Source: Brachypodium distachyon
Lineage: Eukaryota; Streptophyta; Magnoliopsida; Poales; Poaceae
Reading direction: 5' to 3'
DNA length: 64,000 bases
Assembly (NCBI RefSeq): GCF_000005505.3
Contig: NC_016131.3
Location: forward strand, 44,787,355-44,851,354
The translations under genes and the position numbers were made by a program. Position 1 is the first letter of the stretch. Each line of letters starts with the position of its first letter. The notes below the pieces were generated by a model. The model saw only the letters and a list, made by a program, of their open reading frames with translations. It made no database searches and had not been told where the DNA came from. Positions 50,072 to 61,745 of this stretch are shown in pieces.

Positions 50072-50887
50072 TGTCGGGAGGATGACCCCGGATAGGATCA
50101 TGGCGACACAACTCTAACCGAGATGACGGAGGCAAAGCCGGCATAGTTATATATGCCGGCATCGTAAAATCAAACTGACACTAAGCCGGCATCCCGGGCG
50201 TATGCCGGCATTACTATTTTGTCTTATGAGTTTGCAGGATAAGGACGAACACCTTGATCTTAGCTATCGCCGAGATCTCTCAACGGTCTTATCCTGACCA
50301 CGCGGTGCAAAGTAAAACAGAACCATCATCATCTCAGAAAAAGCAGTCAGCGACTGCGTACCGGCGCCAGGCGACTGCAGAGAGGAAGCACCAAAAGAGA
50401 ATCTCTGACGGAAGCCGGCAGAGGATAGCGGTACTTTCTACAGGGTGACAGAAAAAAGTAAAGTTGTCTTGTTTCCTGCGGTGCTACCGGGAGGGAACCA
50501 AGCCGCGTGCCCGACGGGGCCCAAGGAAGATGGCGTTAGACTTGGCCCACATGTTAATGTGACATGGACGACCTATAAATAGAACCTTACCCCTCTGTAA
50601 GAAGGAAGAACGGTGCACTTAGACAACTAGGGTTTCCTCTTCTTCTTCATCTTCCTCAAGAATACAGTTCAAGGAGCACTATTGTTGAGCTTGCCTATCT
50701 CGACTAATACAACAAAGTAAGAGTAGAAATCTTACCTCGGCAAGAGGGCTTCGAACCTGGGTAGATCCGTGTGTGCTTGTGTGATTTGTGCGTGTTTCCC
50801 TTCACGTCCTCACTCCTCCAGTTCCTCCTTCGTCCATCGGCCCAAGTTAAAGCATCCTATGGCATCTGCCGTGACACGACCACGACA
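50072..50887 (+). mobile_element. Solo LTR, 816 bp, with perfect CCGGT target duplication
   Basis: Starts TGTCGGGAGGATGACC and ends CGACCACGACA, so its ends are inverted TGTCG/CGACA. CCGGT lies at 50,067-50,071 and again at 50,888-50,892. A TATA box CTATAAATAG lies at about 50,573-50,582. No internal retroelement sequence and no second LTR follow, so this is best read as the product of LTR-LTR recombination. Gypsy-type from its termini; orientation from the TATA box. Confidence 0.92.
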
Positions 50888-50892
50888 CCGGT

Positions 50893-53780
50893 GGCTGTGG
50901 TCTCTTGCTATTTCGAAGCACATTTCGTAACGGAGCGAGTAAATTTGTAATGTTCTTCCTTCAAAAGCACCAACTAAGTTTTCTTTCGAAGATTATAGGA
51001 GTGATGAACTCAGTTCAGGCAGAGCAAGAGTGCAGCTTCGACAGAATGTATGAGTACCAGAAGGCAAACAATATGCAAAACTGCGCGCAGTGCACGTACT
51101 CGACCTTGCTGCCATGTTCACCGCGGCGTCGAGTTGCCAAGCATTAATTACGCGGCCGGCCAGCACAGTTTATCCGTAACACCAGACCGCGACCGACTGA
51201 TAATAGCACAGCATGTCTTCAGAGAAGACTCTTCCCTGATCTGATACCCGTCGCCGTCTTCAAAGAAGCAAAAAGCGACCGAAAGCCTTTGGGCTTTGGC
51301 ATGCAGCAGCAGCGGTGGTGGCCGGCCGGGCGCAGGCGCAAGGAGACATTCTCGTGTATCCTCGTCAGCAGCGCCCGTCGGTCCTACGTGTCGGGGGCCG
51401 GAGCGTGCGGCTGCGCTTCGTCTCCGCGCCCTGGCCACGCGCGCTAGCTAGCCGCCGCTCGCTCCTCTACGTTACGGGGGGACCGGCGAAGGGCCGCCAA
51501 AGCGAACACCGTGGCCCGCGTAACAGAATCGCGCGGCGGCCCCGGCCGTTCGGCCCTTCGGAGAGGCGCATGAACAGGTAGTGGCAGATCGAGGGTGCCG
51601 GCGCGGAATGCGTTCATGCATGTGTGGCCATGTGGAGGCAGAGTTTCAAGGTACGGGAGCTAGAGACTCTGATGATGATGACGATGATTTGCCCGTGGAA
51701 ACCAGAAAGTGCACAATGGTCCATGGACTACCGATCGAGGACCCGTGGCCGCGGCGCTTTGCCCTTGGCGACCGAATGGCCAGCAGTTTCACACTTATTA
51801 TTAGCAGGGTTATACAGAGGAATCTCGTCCATGGCCAGGTTGCGTCTTCGCAGTAGTACTACGCATGATGTGGCGTCTGCTTTTAGTTAACTTCGCTATC
51901 TTCGTCGGTTACGCAGTTAAGAGCGGCCGCCTGGCGGGGGCACCGATTTCGCCCTCGACTCTGCATATTATTCTCTGTCTTATCTGCAACTCTCACCGTC
52001 TTCGCTGATGATGTGTAGCTGACGGTGATCGATCGGGTTGTGGTCCAGCGCCCCATGTATGATATCCAGCAACAACACGAAGTCATGAGGCCGGCCTCTC
52101 CTCGACCGGTGTCCTGGTTGGGAATCTTGACGGTCGAGGGAGCAGCTAGGCTAGCTAGCGCGATGTTGTGGCCATAGGAACGGAAGGTAATCTGCGAGGG
52201 CAACCGGTACGCGAACTAATCAGCTAGCGCCCAAATGAGGAATATGGTGCGAACACGTGGGCGCGGCGCCGGTGCATGGCACTTTCTGCGAGGGCAACCG
52301 GCAATCAATCATGCCGGCGAGGCCGGGACGAGGAGACGAGAACTGAGAGAGAATCCCCCGGCTGGCGTGGGAGTGATCGCACATGGGCGCCGTGACGCGC
52401 GATTTTGTCCCCGTATACGTCGCCGTCTCGCTCGCGGGCCGTCCGTCCGTGGTACCGCCACGGGACCGACCGGCCTGAGATTCGTCGGAGGCCCGCCCAT
52501 TGTACGGCGCCGCAACATCCCACGTCGGTATTTTCTTGGCGATGCCACGCAAGATAAAATCTGTTGTGGAAGAGAGAGAAACGAAAAAAAGGTACAAGCC
52601 TTCTCTTAATTAAGAGATGATATCTTCACAAGAATGATAAAGTAAAGATAAGACAAATTTAGATCTCATCTTTTCTTAGCATTTATTTAGTTAATTTTAT
52701 TAATCTAAACGTTAATTCTAAGATAGAACACTAAGAGATAACTCATTGTACAACATGTTTTGTTATCTTTTCTAATTAACGTGAAATGACTAAAATAAAA
52801 CGGTCTTATCAACCATTGTGCATGCTCTAGCGCGGATAGGCAGTCCATCGGGTCCCTGTCAGCCGTGAATTCCCGCCCGCCGGATTAGGTCCGTCAAGAA
52901 CGGTGTGAGTTTACAGTGACAGTGGAGTAGTGCCAGCGAGTTGGACGTCTCAGCTTCTCTCGATCGAGATGCTTGCGGGCTTTGGCTTGTCGACCGATTT
53001 GCTGGCAGATCCTATCTACAATGCTTTGATTCTTCTCGGTCTGTTCAAACACTTGTACACGTCTCCGTCGCACGGACATGATATTCTCGCGTTCGCGTTG
53101 TAACCCAGAGCCTGAAAGATTATTTTTAGAGGACCGACCCAGAGCCTGAAAGATAGTGTAGCACGGAATACTGACCAAGGCCAGCTCCATGTGCTCTTTA
53201 GCCCAACAATCGGTTCAAGTTCATGTGAAGCACAACTGGGTCAAGACAGATAGGGGCCGGCCCAAGTTTGTCTAGAGTGGCCTTTTCTTGTTTTTTCTTT
53301 TTCTTTCTTTTATGTTTCCTTGTCCGGTTTCCTTTTTCCTTATTCTCTTTGTTCTGGTTTTTATTTATTTATTTCGTTACATTTTCACATTTTATCTCTC
53401 AATTTTATTAATTTTCTTTACTTTATTTTCCACTGTTCTTTTGTGGCATATGCATGAACTCATAAACATTTTCTTTGAACCTAAATGCTTGAAAGTGCAT
53501 ATGCACTTATTGCCATCGTCGGGTGCACACAGCTCCGCGCCGTCCGATCGCGCGCGTGTCAGACCGGGCGCCCGATTTGCCTCCTTCATGGCTTCATCCA
53601 ACGCTGCTTTTCAGACACGGTCCATCACTCCGTCTGTTGGCGTAGCTTTTTGTCTGGCACGCGCCGCTCGTCTTCCGGATTCCATCCCCTCCTAATTTCT
53701 CCTGCCCTCTTTCCTCGCCTCCTTCGCCAAATCGCCAGGCGATTTCTCTCGGGCGCGGCGGTGGGGTGCGGGGAGCATCA
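50893..53780. other. Non-genic stretch, partly GC-rich
   Basis: 51,300-51,600 and 52,230-52,530 are GC-rich with short frames on both strands but no domain. TCTGCGAGGGCAACCGG occurs twice (52,191-52,207 and 52,285-52,301). 52,590-52,830 is AT-rich and ends ACCATTGTGCATGCTCT, like one end of a MITE. No gene supported. Confidence 0.45.
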
Positions 53781-53859
53781 GCGCGGGATTTCTACGCGAG
53801 GACGCAGCGTGGGCGAGGCAGAGCGTTGCGCTGAACGCGAAGCCCTTCGGGAGAGGCGC

Positions 53860-54075
53860 GCGGCGCGAGCTTCCAGGAGCAGCGGCCGAGGGTTTTCTGC
53901 GCGGCGACGAAGCACCGGCCCGGTGAGTTCCTTAAGGTTCTTGGTGTAGCCAGCCGGCAACTGCATGTTCTACGGCGAGTTGCTTTTTGAGGCGCTTTTG
54001 ACCGACGATTCAAGGTCGATGGGTACGGAATCGAGCAACGTTTTTTTAATCCTAAGCAAGTTTCGTCCGGGTTCA
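53860..54075 (+). repeat. GC-rich block, first copy of a diverged pair
   Basis: Shares CTGCGCGGCGACGAAG, CCGGTGAGTTC, GGAATCGAGCA and CCTAAGCAA words, in the same order, with 56,070-56,330. CGGTGAGTT resembles a splice donor after a GC-rich leader exon. Confidence 0.55.
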
Positions 54076-55511
54076 TGTTTTGGTTGCCTCCGCCAGCGCC
54101 CGATCCCCTTCCCAGTAATTTGCTTGCACTGGGGTTTGTGCAGTGTGGTGTGTGGATCGCATTGAGCGTCTTAGCAAGTGTAGAGGTTTCTGAATTGAAT
54201 CTGAACACAACAACGTGCTACCAGATAGAAGAACTGAAGCTGTACAGCTTTCTGAACTGAAGCCGAAGCTGAACACAACAGCATGCTACCAGAGAGACAA
54301 TGCACTGAACACAACAGCTAGCAATTACAGATTTCTGAACACAACATGACACTGAACCGAAGATAATACTGAATCACAATTATTCAGCAGTGACCTAAGC
54401 TTAAATTATTTAGAGCGTTTTACACAAGCTGTTACGTCAATTGACATCATAGATTCTGTAAATATATACCTGTGTTCAATGACAATTATTTGATCATGTA
54501 CTCCTAAAACACCATTATTGCAGCTACGCATGGCAAATTTGGAAATGGATAAGATCCTAGCATTTGATATACAAACAAACTCACCAGTAGGTCACCTGTT
54601 CTTCCTGGTAGAAGGTCCCTGAAATCAGACAGCAACACATTACAAATTTGAATACTCCAGTAGAGTACCACAAAACCTACAAATTAGAATAGATTTCAAG
54701 CTTTTGTTGCATACCATTTGGAGTCTATGCCCAGTTGATCAAATGAGCGTAGCAGCTATAAAATCTACTCCATCCAAACACCTCAATAGATCTAGATCCT
54801 GTTGAAATTTACTTTGAATTTTTTGGTCTAGTTCAAAAACTCAGGCTTGTCGCAAAACTAAAACTTCCCCAATCCTTTGACACTGAAACTTCAGAAGGTG
54901 CTCAAGACGAACCTGAACTTCAGAAGACGAACCTGAACCTGAAGCAGCTCGGAGAGGCGGGTTGCAGCAGCAGCTCAGAGAGGCAGGTTGCAGCAGCAGC
55001 TCGAAGCGGTAGGAAGCAGCAGCAACAACAGCTCAGATGGGCTAAATGATCAGAAGGTGCTTCACTGTTCAGGGTTGTTTTGATTATAAACTTGCTTTTT
55101 GACTAATTGATTATCAAATAGAAGTTGCATTATAGAAAATATTTGAAGCAGTATTTGCATGGGGAAGCATTCAATTTTGCGCTTCAATTTTCTGGAAAAA
55201 GTGCTTCATAGCTCGTGTTGTTAACTATAAGTTGCTTTGGCTAATCGGGCAAGTTGTGTTCAACATAGAAGGAATGACAAATAGGTAATAGCTTCCCAAT
55301 TTTGCATTCTTTTTTTCTCACCCAGTTTTTGTTAAGGTTCAGTTCATTGTAACGTGTCAACCTTTGCTGACATTTTTGCTTTTGGTTAAGCTTTCTCTCT
55401 AAAAGTTTGCTTGTATGCTAATTGTAAACTTGGTCATTATCAAGTTATAGTTGCATATAGGATCATGCTAAAAAGTTGCTTTCTGTCATTTATACTAAAG
55501 TTGGGCATGGT
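54076..55511. other. AT-rich spacer with short internal repeats
   Basis: Contains repeated CTGAACACAACA words (54,190-54,350) and GGTTGCAGCAGCAGCTC repeats (about 54,958-55,010). No coding frame supported. Confidence 0.5.
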
Positions 55512-56050
55512 TGACTAAAGTTGCAAATGAACAAGGTTAACTTGCCTTTTGATATAAGTAGTTTTTGCTTACGTGTTTCTGAAATTTGCAGCACTCGGCA
55601 CTAGTTTTTTCCTACAGATTTTGCAAATTTGTACCTATATGTTTCTTTGAACTGAATGTGCTACTTTGCTAATACTAAAGCTTCGAATTATAACAAGGTT
55701 AACTTACCTTTTTCATCTAAGCAGTTTTTGCTTATGTGCTTATGAAATTTGCAAAACCCAACACTAATTTTTGCTTCCAGATTTTGCAAATTTGTACCTA
55801 TGTGTTGTTTTTAAACTGAATTTTTCTACTTCGCTAATACTAGATCTGCAAAATATAAGCAGATTAACTTGCTTTTTGATCTAAGCAGTTTCTGCTAATG
55901 TTTATCCGAAATTGGCAGTATCGAGAACACTAACTTTTGCTTGCAGATTTGCAAATTCTTACCTATGTGTTGTTTTCGAACTGAATTTTGCTACTTTGCT
56001 TTAATACTAGATCTGCAAAGGTGTTTTTGAATTTTACAGTACCCAATTTT
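55512..56050 (+). repeat. Tandem repeat of about 161-164 bp, three full copies plus a partial
   Basis: Each copy contains GGTTAACTTGCC-like, AAGCAGTTTTTGCTTATG-like and AGATTTTGCAAATTTGTACC stretches; the GTTAACTT word falls at about 55,537, 55,698 and 55,862. Followed directly by the second GC-rich block. Confidence 0.85.
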
Positions 56051-56069
56051 TACAGTACGCGAGAGGCAC

Positions 56070-56330
56070 ATGTCGTCGGGCTACCACGAGCGGCGGCCAT
56101 GGTCGGCTGGCGTCGTTTTTCTACGCGGCGATGAAGGGCGAGCACACCGGTGAGTTCGATAGGGTTGGGTGGGGGAACCGCATTGGTGGGGGGGGGGGGG
56201 GGTGGGGGGGTTCTAGGGCGTGTCCTGTTGTGTTTTCGAGGAGAATTTGGGAGTTTGAGTGCCGCATCGAGCCCGGCGGGACGGGATCGAGCAGCGTGAG
56301 ACGAATTCGGGGATGTTTGCCTAAGCAAAT
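56070..56330 (+). repeat. GC-rich block, second copy of a diverged pair
   Basis: Partner of 53,860-54,075 (CTACGCGGCGATGAAG, CCGGTGAGTTC, GGGATCGAGCA, CCTAAGCAA). Contains a G-rich run (56,186-56,211) able to form a quadruplex. Confidence 0.55.
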
Positions 56331-56873
56331 TTTTTTATAGAGAAAAGGCTTAATAGTCCGGCTTTTTATAGAAAGCCAACGAGGTTCTGCTAGGGTTTCC
56401 AGCAATACAAGAATCCAACCACCATTCAACAAACCACAAAATAGATTGGAAATGAAAACTTAGTCAGCTCCTCCACCACCTGGACACATCAAACCAGATT
56501 CAACTATTCTGAACACCCAGCCAAAACAAGACTAAAGCTAATTAACCAACGCCAACACGAGCTCCACCACCAGCAACTGATTGCAGCATCATTTGCACTT
56601 TCTTCATCATTGCGTCCATGTCAGCCTTTTCTTTCCCAGGTAGAACTCTCCAGGAAGTAAGAAACGCCATGGCTTTGTAAAGGACCTAAAAAGGAGATGA
56701 ACACACCTTTTGATTAAAGACTAGATCATTTCGGGCCAGCCATAGCGCCCAGGCGACTGCGGCTAGTAGCGACCACCATTTGTAGTTTGCCTTCCGCCCT
56801 CCCATCAGCATACAACATGCAAAAAAATCATCCATGTTCCCAGGAGTAATAGGCCACCCAAAACAGTCCCGAA
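56327..56873 (-). mobile_element. LINE 3' fragment, interrupted by Gypsy B
   Basis: On the - strand it reads FGWPITPGNMDDFFACCM...WWSLLAAVAWALWLARNDLVFNQK, the C-terminal zinc/helix region of plant LINE reverse transcriptase, then an untranslated stretch ending in an A-run (T-run at 56,328-56,334 on the + strand). The upstream part stops at the Gypsy B LTR and is not found after B. Confidence 0.72.
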
Positions 56874-57723
56874 TGTCCGAGCACGGTCTCCGGCACCGGG
56901 GATGCCGGGCACCCTCTTTTTGGTTCGGTGGAGGGCGAGGTGATCGCTCCGGCGATCGCCGGCGTGGCGATAGACACAGAAGTGTAGACACAAGAGTTTT
57001 ATCCAGGTTCGGGCCACCCAGAGGTGTAATACCCTACGTCCTGCTTTGAGTTGTATTCACAAGTTTGAGTGCGTACAGATCACCCGGGGAGTTCCCGGGT
57101 TGGCTACTTACGTGAACGATGTGCTATGTTCTACTCACTCGGGTTCGAACTGAGCTGAACCCTTTGACCGGTGGCAATGGCCCTCCATTTATAAACAAGG
57201 GGATAGCACAGGTACCAATGCATGCAGCGTGACACGTTGTCTAGACGCGTGTCACAGTCACACGGAATACACTTTTGCTCATCCAGGCTGGACGCCATGC
57301 AACGCCCGGTCCACTGTACACGGTAGAAAAAATGGTCCTCAGGGTAGCCGCTCCAGCCTTGCTAAGCAAGACTAGACCTGCTGATAAGACTCATGTCGGT
57401 GCATTAATTGCACTGCGCCCGCCGTCTTGTCCTGTCTTAACTGTTCTGTGGGTCCCGCCTGCATGCTCGAGCGCGGGTTGCTGGGGTGCACCTTCCCGGC
57501 TAGCGCACCGGCTAGTTGCCGGGAGACGTTCCTTCTGCTTCCCGGGACCGGTGTTCCGGGAGCATCTTGTACTCGGCCCTTAGCTTTAGCTTCACTGGGG
57601 GTCATCTCCTCGAGGCAGGCTTTCCAGGCTCGTCGCTTCCCGGGAGTCCTTGCTGATGGGGCTTCGTCACTGGCGACCCACGCGTCCCGTATCAGTGGGA
57701 CCTCGTGGGCCACTGGTACGACA
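56874..57723 (-). repeat. 3' LTR of Gypsy B
   Basis: 850 bp. On the - strand it starts TGTCGTACCAGTGG after GCCCGGGGGCTAC and ends near CCGTGCTCGGACA. TATA-like TTTATAAATGG at about 57,186-57,196. Carries the reverse complement of GGTGGCCCGAACCTGG seen in both Gypsy A LTRs, but differs widely from them elsewhere. Confidence 0.85.
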
Positions 57724-58025
57724 GTAGCCCCCGGGCGTGGGCCGGCAGCCTTGAAGCTTCCAGCAAGTGGTATCCTCAGTCGGTTGTTGGGCTACGCCCT
57801 ATCCGACGCGTGGGTCCCAAGGGGGAAACCCCCTGGCACCCGGCCTCGTGGGCCGCATTTATAGTTCCACTTCTCCGAGCGAAACGGTCGGGCGCACGAT
57901 TTCGTGCCTTATCCCCCTTAATCACCAGAGAGTTAAGGCCATGTCGCGCACCCCCCTCTTAATCTCCGATTCTTTAGGGCTCTTTATTGCCGATCGTGGG
58001 GGTGTCCGTTGCAGTCCGCCAGCCC

Positions 58026-58034
58026 TGATAAATA
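58026..58034 (+). promoter_or_regulatory. TATA-like box of the Gypsy B antisense gene
   Basis: TGATAAATA on the + strand about 110 bp before the ATG at 58,143, the same spacing as the CTATAAGA box in Gypsy A. Confidence 0.55.
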
Positions 58035-58142
58035 CTCAAGCTCCCCGCGCCCCAACTCCCCATTGTCTCTCGCTCCTGCCATTGCCTCCTCCCAAGCTCC
58101 CCGCGCCCCAACTCCGACCAAATCTCCTCTCCACCTCCGCCG

Positions 58143-60658
58143 ATGTCTTCCAAGGGCCAGAACCGTCCCAAGGGGAGCACCAGCAAAGGGGAAAAGCGCG
58201 AAAAGGCTGGCAAGAAGGAGCCCGGAAGGATGACGAAATGCGAGCTAAGTTCGCCTTCTTCTCCCCCGGGTACAACGGCGAGGGAGTCGACAAGCTGGTC
58301 TGGGCGCTGGCCACCAAGCACACGAGCACGGGCCAACGCGGGTCCTCCCCGTCGGCGGGGAGCGCGACGGGTACTACTTCCATATCTTCGGGAGGTTCAT
58401 CCTAGTCGGGTTCGTGCCGCCGCACTCCTACTTCCTCTCAGCCATCATGGAGACCTACAGGCTCATCATGGCGCAATTTCACCCCACGTCGTTCTTCACA
58501 TTGGCTGTTTTCCAACACCTCTGTGAAGCGTTCGTGGTGGTGATGCCGTCGGTGGCGCTATTCCGCCACTATTACTACCCGAGGGTGGAGAAGAAGGCTC
58601 CCCTATCCTCGGGGTTAGTGTTCTGATTCCGCGACAGGATCAAATCGGAATTCATCGAGCTGGGGAAGAAGAAGATCGAGCACGAGTGGCGCCGCGACTG
58701 GTGCTGGGTGTGCACCGACGAGCTCCAGGAGTTCCACGAGGAGCCCCTCGGGCCTCCGAAGGGCTCTCACGACTGGACGCTCCGCGACCAGAAGGACGAG
58801 GAGCTGGCCCCAATCTGTGCAAAGATCAAGGCACTCCGTCAGGCTGGGCTCACGGACACGGATGTGGCGCGCCACTTCATCGGGAGGCGCGTGGCCCCCC
58901 TGCAGCGGCGCTCGCATCCGGCGTGGATGTACATCAGGGTCGGCGACCGGACCCGGCTGCAGCGCACGGACCTCCTCCCGGAGGAAGTGCAGTTCTGGGT
59001 GAAGGGTATCACCGGCGAGGACGAGCCTTACCGACTGCTCCCGCCTAGAGCGCACTCGCTCCACGCCGGGATCCCGAACCCGGGAGCCCGGGATCTCTCA
59101 CTCTGCGACGAGTGGGGGATCGTGGAGGACCCCTCGGCGCAACCCTCACCCCCGCAGCCCAGATCCCGGAAGGGCAAGGAGGCGGTTGCCGACTCGGGGA
59201 AAGGGGGCCAAGGCTAGGCCTCCGCCAAGGCAGAGGGCTCGGACTCTGACGACTCCTCGCTGGGCGTTGTGGGAGACCTCACCGACGACGACGGCGACGA
59301 CGACGTTCCCCCGGTAGCCGGCGAAGTCATGCTAGAGGAGAACGACGAGGAAGATGACGTCCCCCTGGTGAGGCGGAGCGGGCGGGCAGGCGAGAGGCCA
59401 GCCCGCAGCTCCAGTAGCCTCACGGCGACGCGGGGGCTGGGGCCTCCGACGGCAGTGGGGTCCTCCTCCTCCGCTGGAGCCGCCTTCAGCCTGGGAGCAG
59501 GGGAGCTTGCCGGGCGGACTTGGGGTCGGATCACCTTCGACCCCAGCGTGTTCCAGCAGGGACACCAAGTGATCGACAACATCCAGCAGCAGCAGCGGAT
59601 GTTCGTCGATTTCTTCAACGACGCGCAGCAGTACCACGCCCGCTTAGTGGTGGAACTAGGCGCGGCGCGACGGGAGGCGGAGGAGCAGCGCACCGAGCTG
59701 CAGCGGCTCCGGGAGGAGCTCTTGCAGGTGCAAAAGCCGGGGCTATGCCTGCTGTGCAAGGGGTGCCGGAGGCACAGGTCCTCCAGCAGCTGTGGGATCT
59801 CCAGCAAGAGCACCAGCGGGAGCTCGAGCTGGTGAAGGCCACACACGCCAAGAGCGAGGAGGAGCACCAGGCGGCTCTGGACTCGTTCCAAGGGCGTCTC
59901 TGGGGGAAGACGGACTTACTGTCCGGCTACTCCCTGGAGATCCAGCGCCTTCGCCGCGAGGTTGGAGAGCTGGAGACGGCGGCCGCAACCGCAACCGAAG
60001 CCTCAGCGCGCCGGGAGAAGGAGCTACAGGACCAGGCCCGCTCCCGAGAGCGCGAGCTTGTGGGGCAGCTCAACGCCGCCCAAGATGCTAGCTCGTCCCT
60101 TCAGAGTGAGCTCGACATGGTTCGGCAGGAACATCGCCTGATCGACGATGACAACACCAAGAAGGCGTCGGAGATCGGTAGGCTGAAGTCCAAGTGCCGC
60201 GAGCACAAGCTGCAGGCCCAGGAGGCTCGCGGTGCGTGCACAGAGCTACGGGCCCGCAGGACAGGGGAGGTGGCCAGGCTGAAGAAGCTGGCCGACTCGG
60301 CGGTGGAGGCGCTGCAGGGGTTCGACATCCTTGTGGCTTCCTTCGATGGGGCAGACATGGGGAGCTTCACTTCGTTCTTCGCAGACTTCGTCGGCTGGCT
60401 GAGCGGCCTACAGAGCTGTGTCACGGCCTTCGGGGACCGGCAAGTCGGCCTTGCGGCCGAGCAGGTCGCCGGGCAGATTCTCACCCGGCCAAGACCCACC
60501 GGGAGGCGGTGCAGGGCGTCGTGGACGAGATGGTGGCGCGAATGCAGGGCAAGGTCGACGAAGACGAAGCCACTGCTGAGGAGGTTGCCGGAGAAGCCCC
60601 CGATGCCGAGGATGCCGCTGACACCGACGCAGCCGCCTCGGGAGCACCTCCCGCGTAG
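58143..60658 (+). pseudogene. Antisense extra gene of Gypsy B: PF04195-like domain plus coiled coil, broken
   Basis: Homologue of the gene at 18,686-21,979. The ATG at 58,143 begins a Lys-rich N-terminus; the domain then appears in successive frames: FAFFSPGYNGEGVDKL, FLSAIMETYRLIMAQFHPTS, VMPSVALFRHYYYP, then EWRRDWCWVCTDELQEF and WVKGITGEDEPYRLLP. An acidic linker, GRTWGRITFDPSVFQQGHQ, a long Glu/Gln-rich coiled coil (about 59,560-60,300) and the C-terminal helical part (LQGFDILVASFDGADM) follow, ending at a TAG at 60,656-60,658. Frameshifts fall near 58,250, 58,390, 59,700 and 60,480; stops at about 58,624 and 59,215. The Trp codons that are stops in copy A are intact here. The linker is shorter than in A and I see no matching introns. 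Confidence 0.78.
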
Positions 60659-61745
60659 TTCCCTTCCTTCTCTTTTTTTATTTCCCTGCAAGTGGCGTGT
60701 GGCGCTTTAGAACTTTTTATGTTAGCTTTCCCTTGTCATTATCAGTGTTACTCGTCAACTTGTTTTGCCCAAGCTTTGATATATATCCAATGCTACTTTT
60801 ACTTGCTTCTTTGCCTAAGACTAGCTTGCCGAGGAGGGGCTCTGTCTTTCTCGTGTATTAGCCTTGCGTAGCCGGGGACTCGGCAACCTCATGCTTGGCC
60901 AGACTAGGGACCCGGGACGGACCCGCGATGCCGACCTAGGACCAAACAGGAGCGGCTAGTCACTCCGCCTGCGGGTTAACTACCCCAGCACGCACGCCTC
61001 CGGGACGGACCAATGAGCCACTTGCGGGGGGCGTCCTCACCCCGCAAGCGTCCTTCCTACGCTCCGGCTACACGGGGACCGAGCTTACCTCAGCAAACCA
61101 GTGTTACTAAAGGACCCAAAATGAGATACTTAGCTTCCCGTTCCCTCTGGACTTGTAGCACCTTGCTGAGAGCCGTGGCAAGGACGTTGTGGCAGTGCAC
61201 CCTCCAGCGACATGCGCGGAGGCATGCACCACCACAGCGTCTTTGCGACGCTCCTCGCCCACTGCATCGCCATTTCTGGTGTCGCTCCATAAGAAATGTG
61301 GCAGGGCCGCGATGGTGGGAACACCCTCAGCGACAAGCACAGAGGGATGCACCACCATCGCCTCTCTGCGACATCTCTTGTTTTCTTGCCCGTTGCTGGT
61401 GTTGAACTTGCCCTGGTCTCCTTAAATAGCCAAAACGATGTTCTTGCAGCCACACGCCCGGGACCACCAGTCGCCGCGTGGAGGCACCGGCCCTGTCTCA
61501 GTTTCCTGCATCAAGCCTCGAAGTAATTGCCATATATGTACAACTTACTCGCAAGACGACGACACCCGTGACCACCCCACGAGCGTCACAGTGTGCCTTC
61601 GTCTCATCCCTATCCTGCATGTCAGATTCCTGCAGTGCCCAAGGTACATAGCAAAAAAATTCGAAATGTACGAAAAACAATATAAATTGGATAACCTCCT
61701 GCGTCCCTGCCACCGGGCACAGAAGAGTCGACCTCAGACCTAGGT

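Larger units (their letters stand above)
56874..61745 (-). mobile_element. Ty3/gypsy element B, 3' portion (LTR, antisense gene, spacer), same family group as A
   Basis: In - strand orientation: spacer (61,745 to 60,660), antisense gene, polypurine tract, 3' LTR. Each part matches the 3' third of Gypsy A (17,470-23,207) in order. The gag-pol half and 5' LTR are missing; sequence changes at about 61,745, where another repeat begins. Confidence 0.83.

Noticed and set aside
50072..50887. Reading the 816-bp unit as a TRIM element
   Set aside because: Only one LTR-like unit is present with target duplications directly at its ends and no internal domain or primer-binding site, which fits a solo LTR better.
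51315..51890. GC-rich frames around 51.3-51.9 kb as a possible host gene
   Set aside because: Arg/Pro-rich translations with no recognisable domain, overlapping frames in both phases and no clear gene structure.
52894..53190. 98-codon - strand frame
   Set aside because: No domain or neighbour support; length is within chance expectation.
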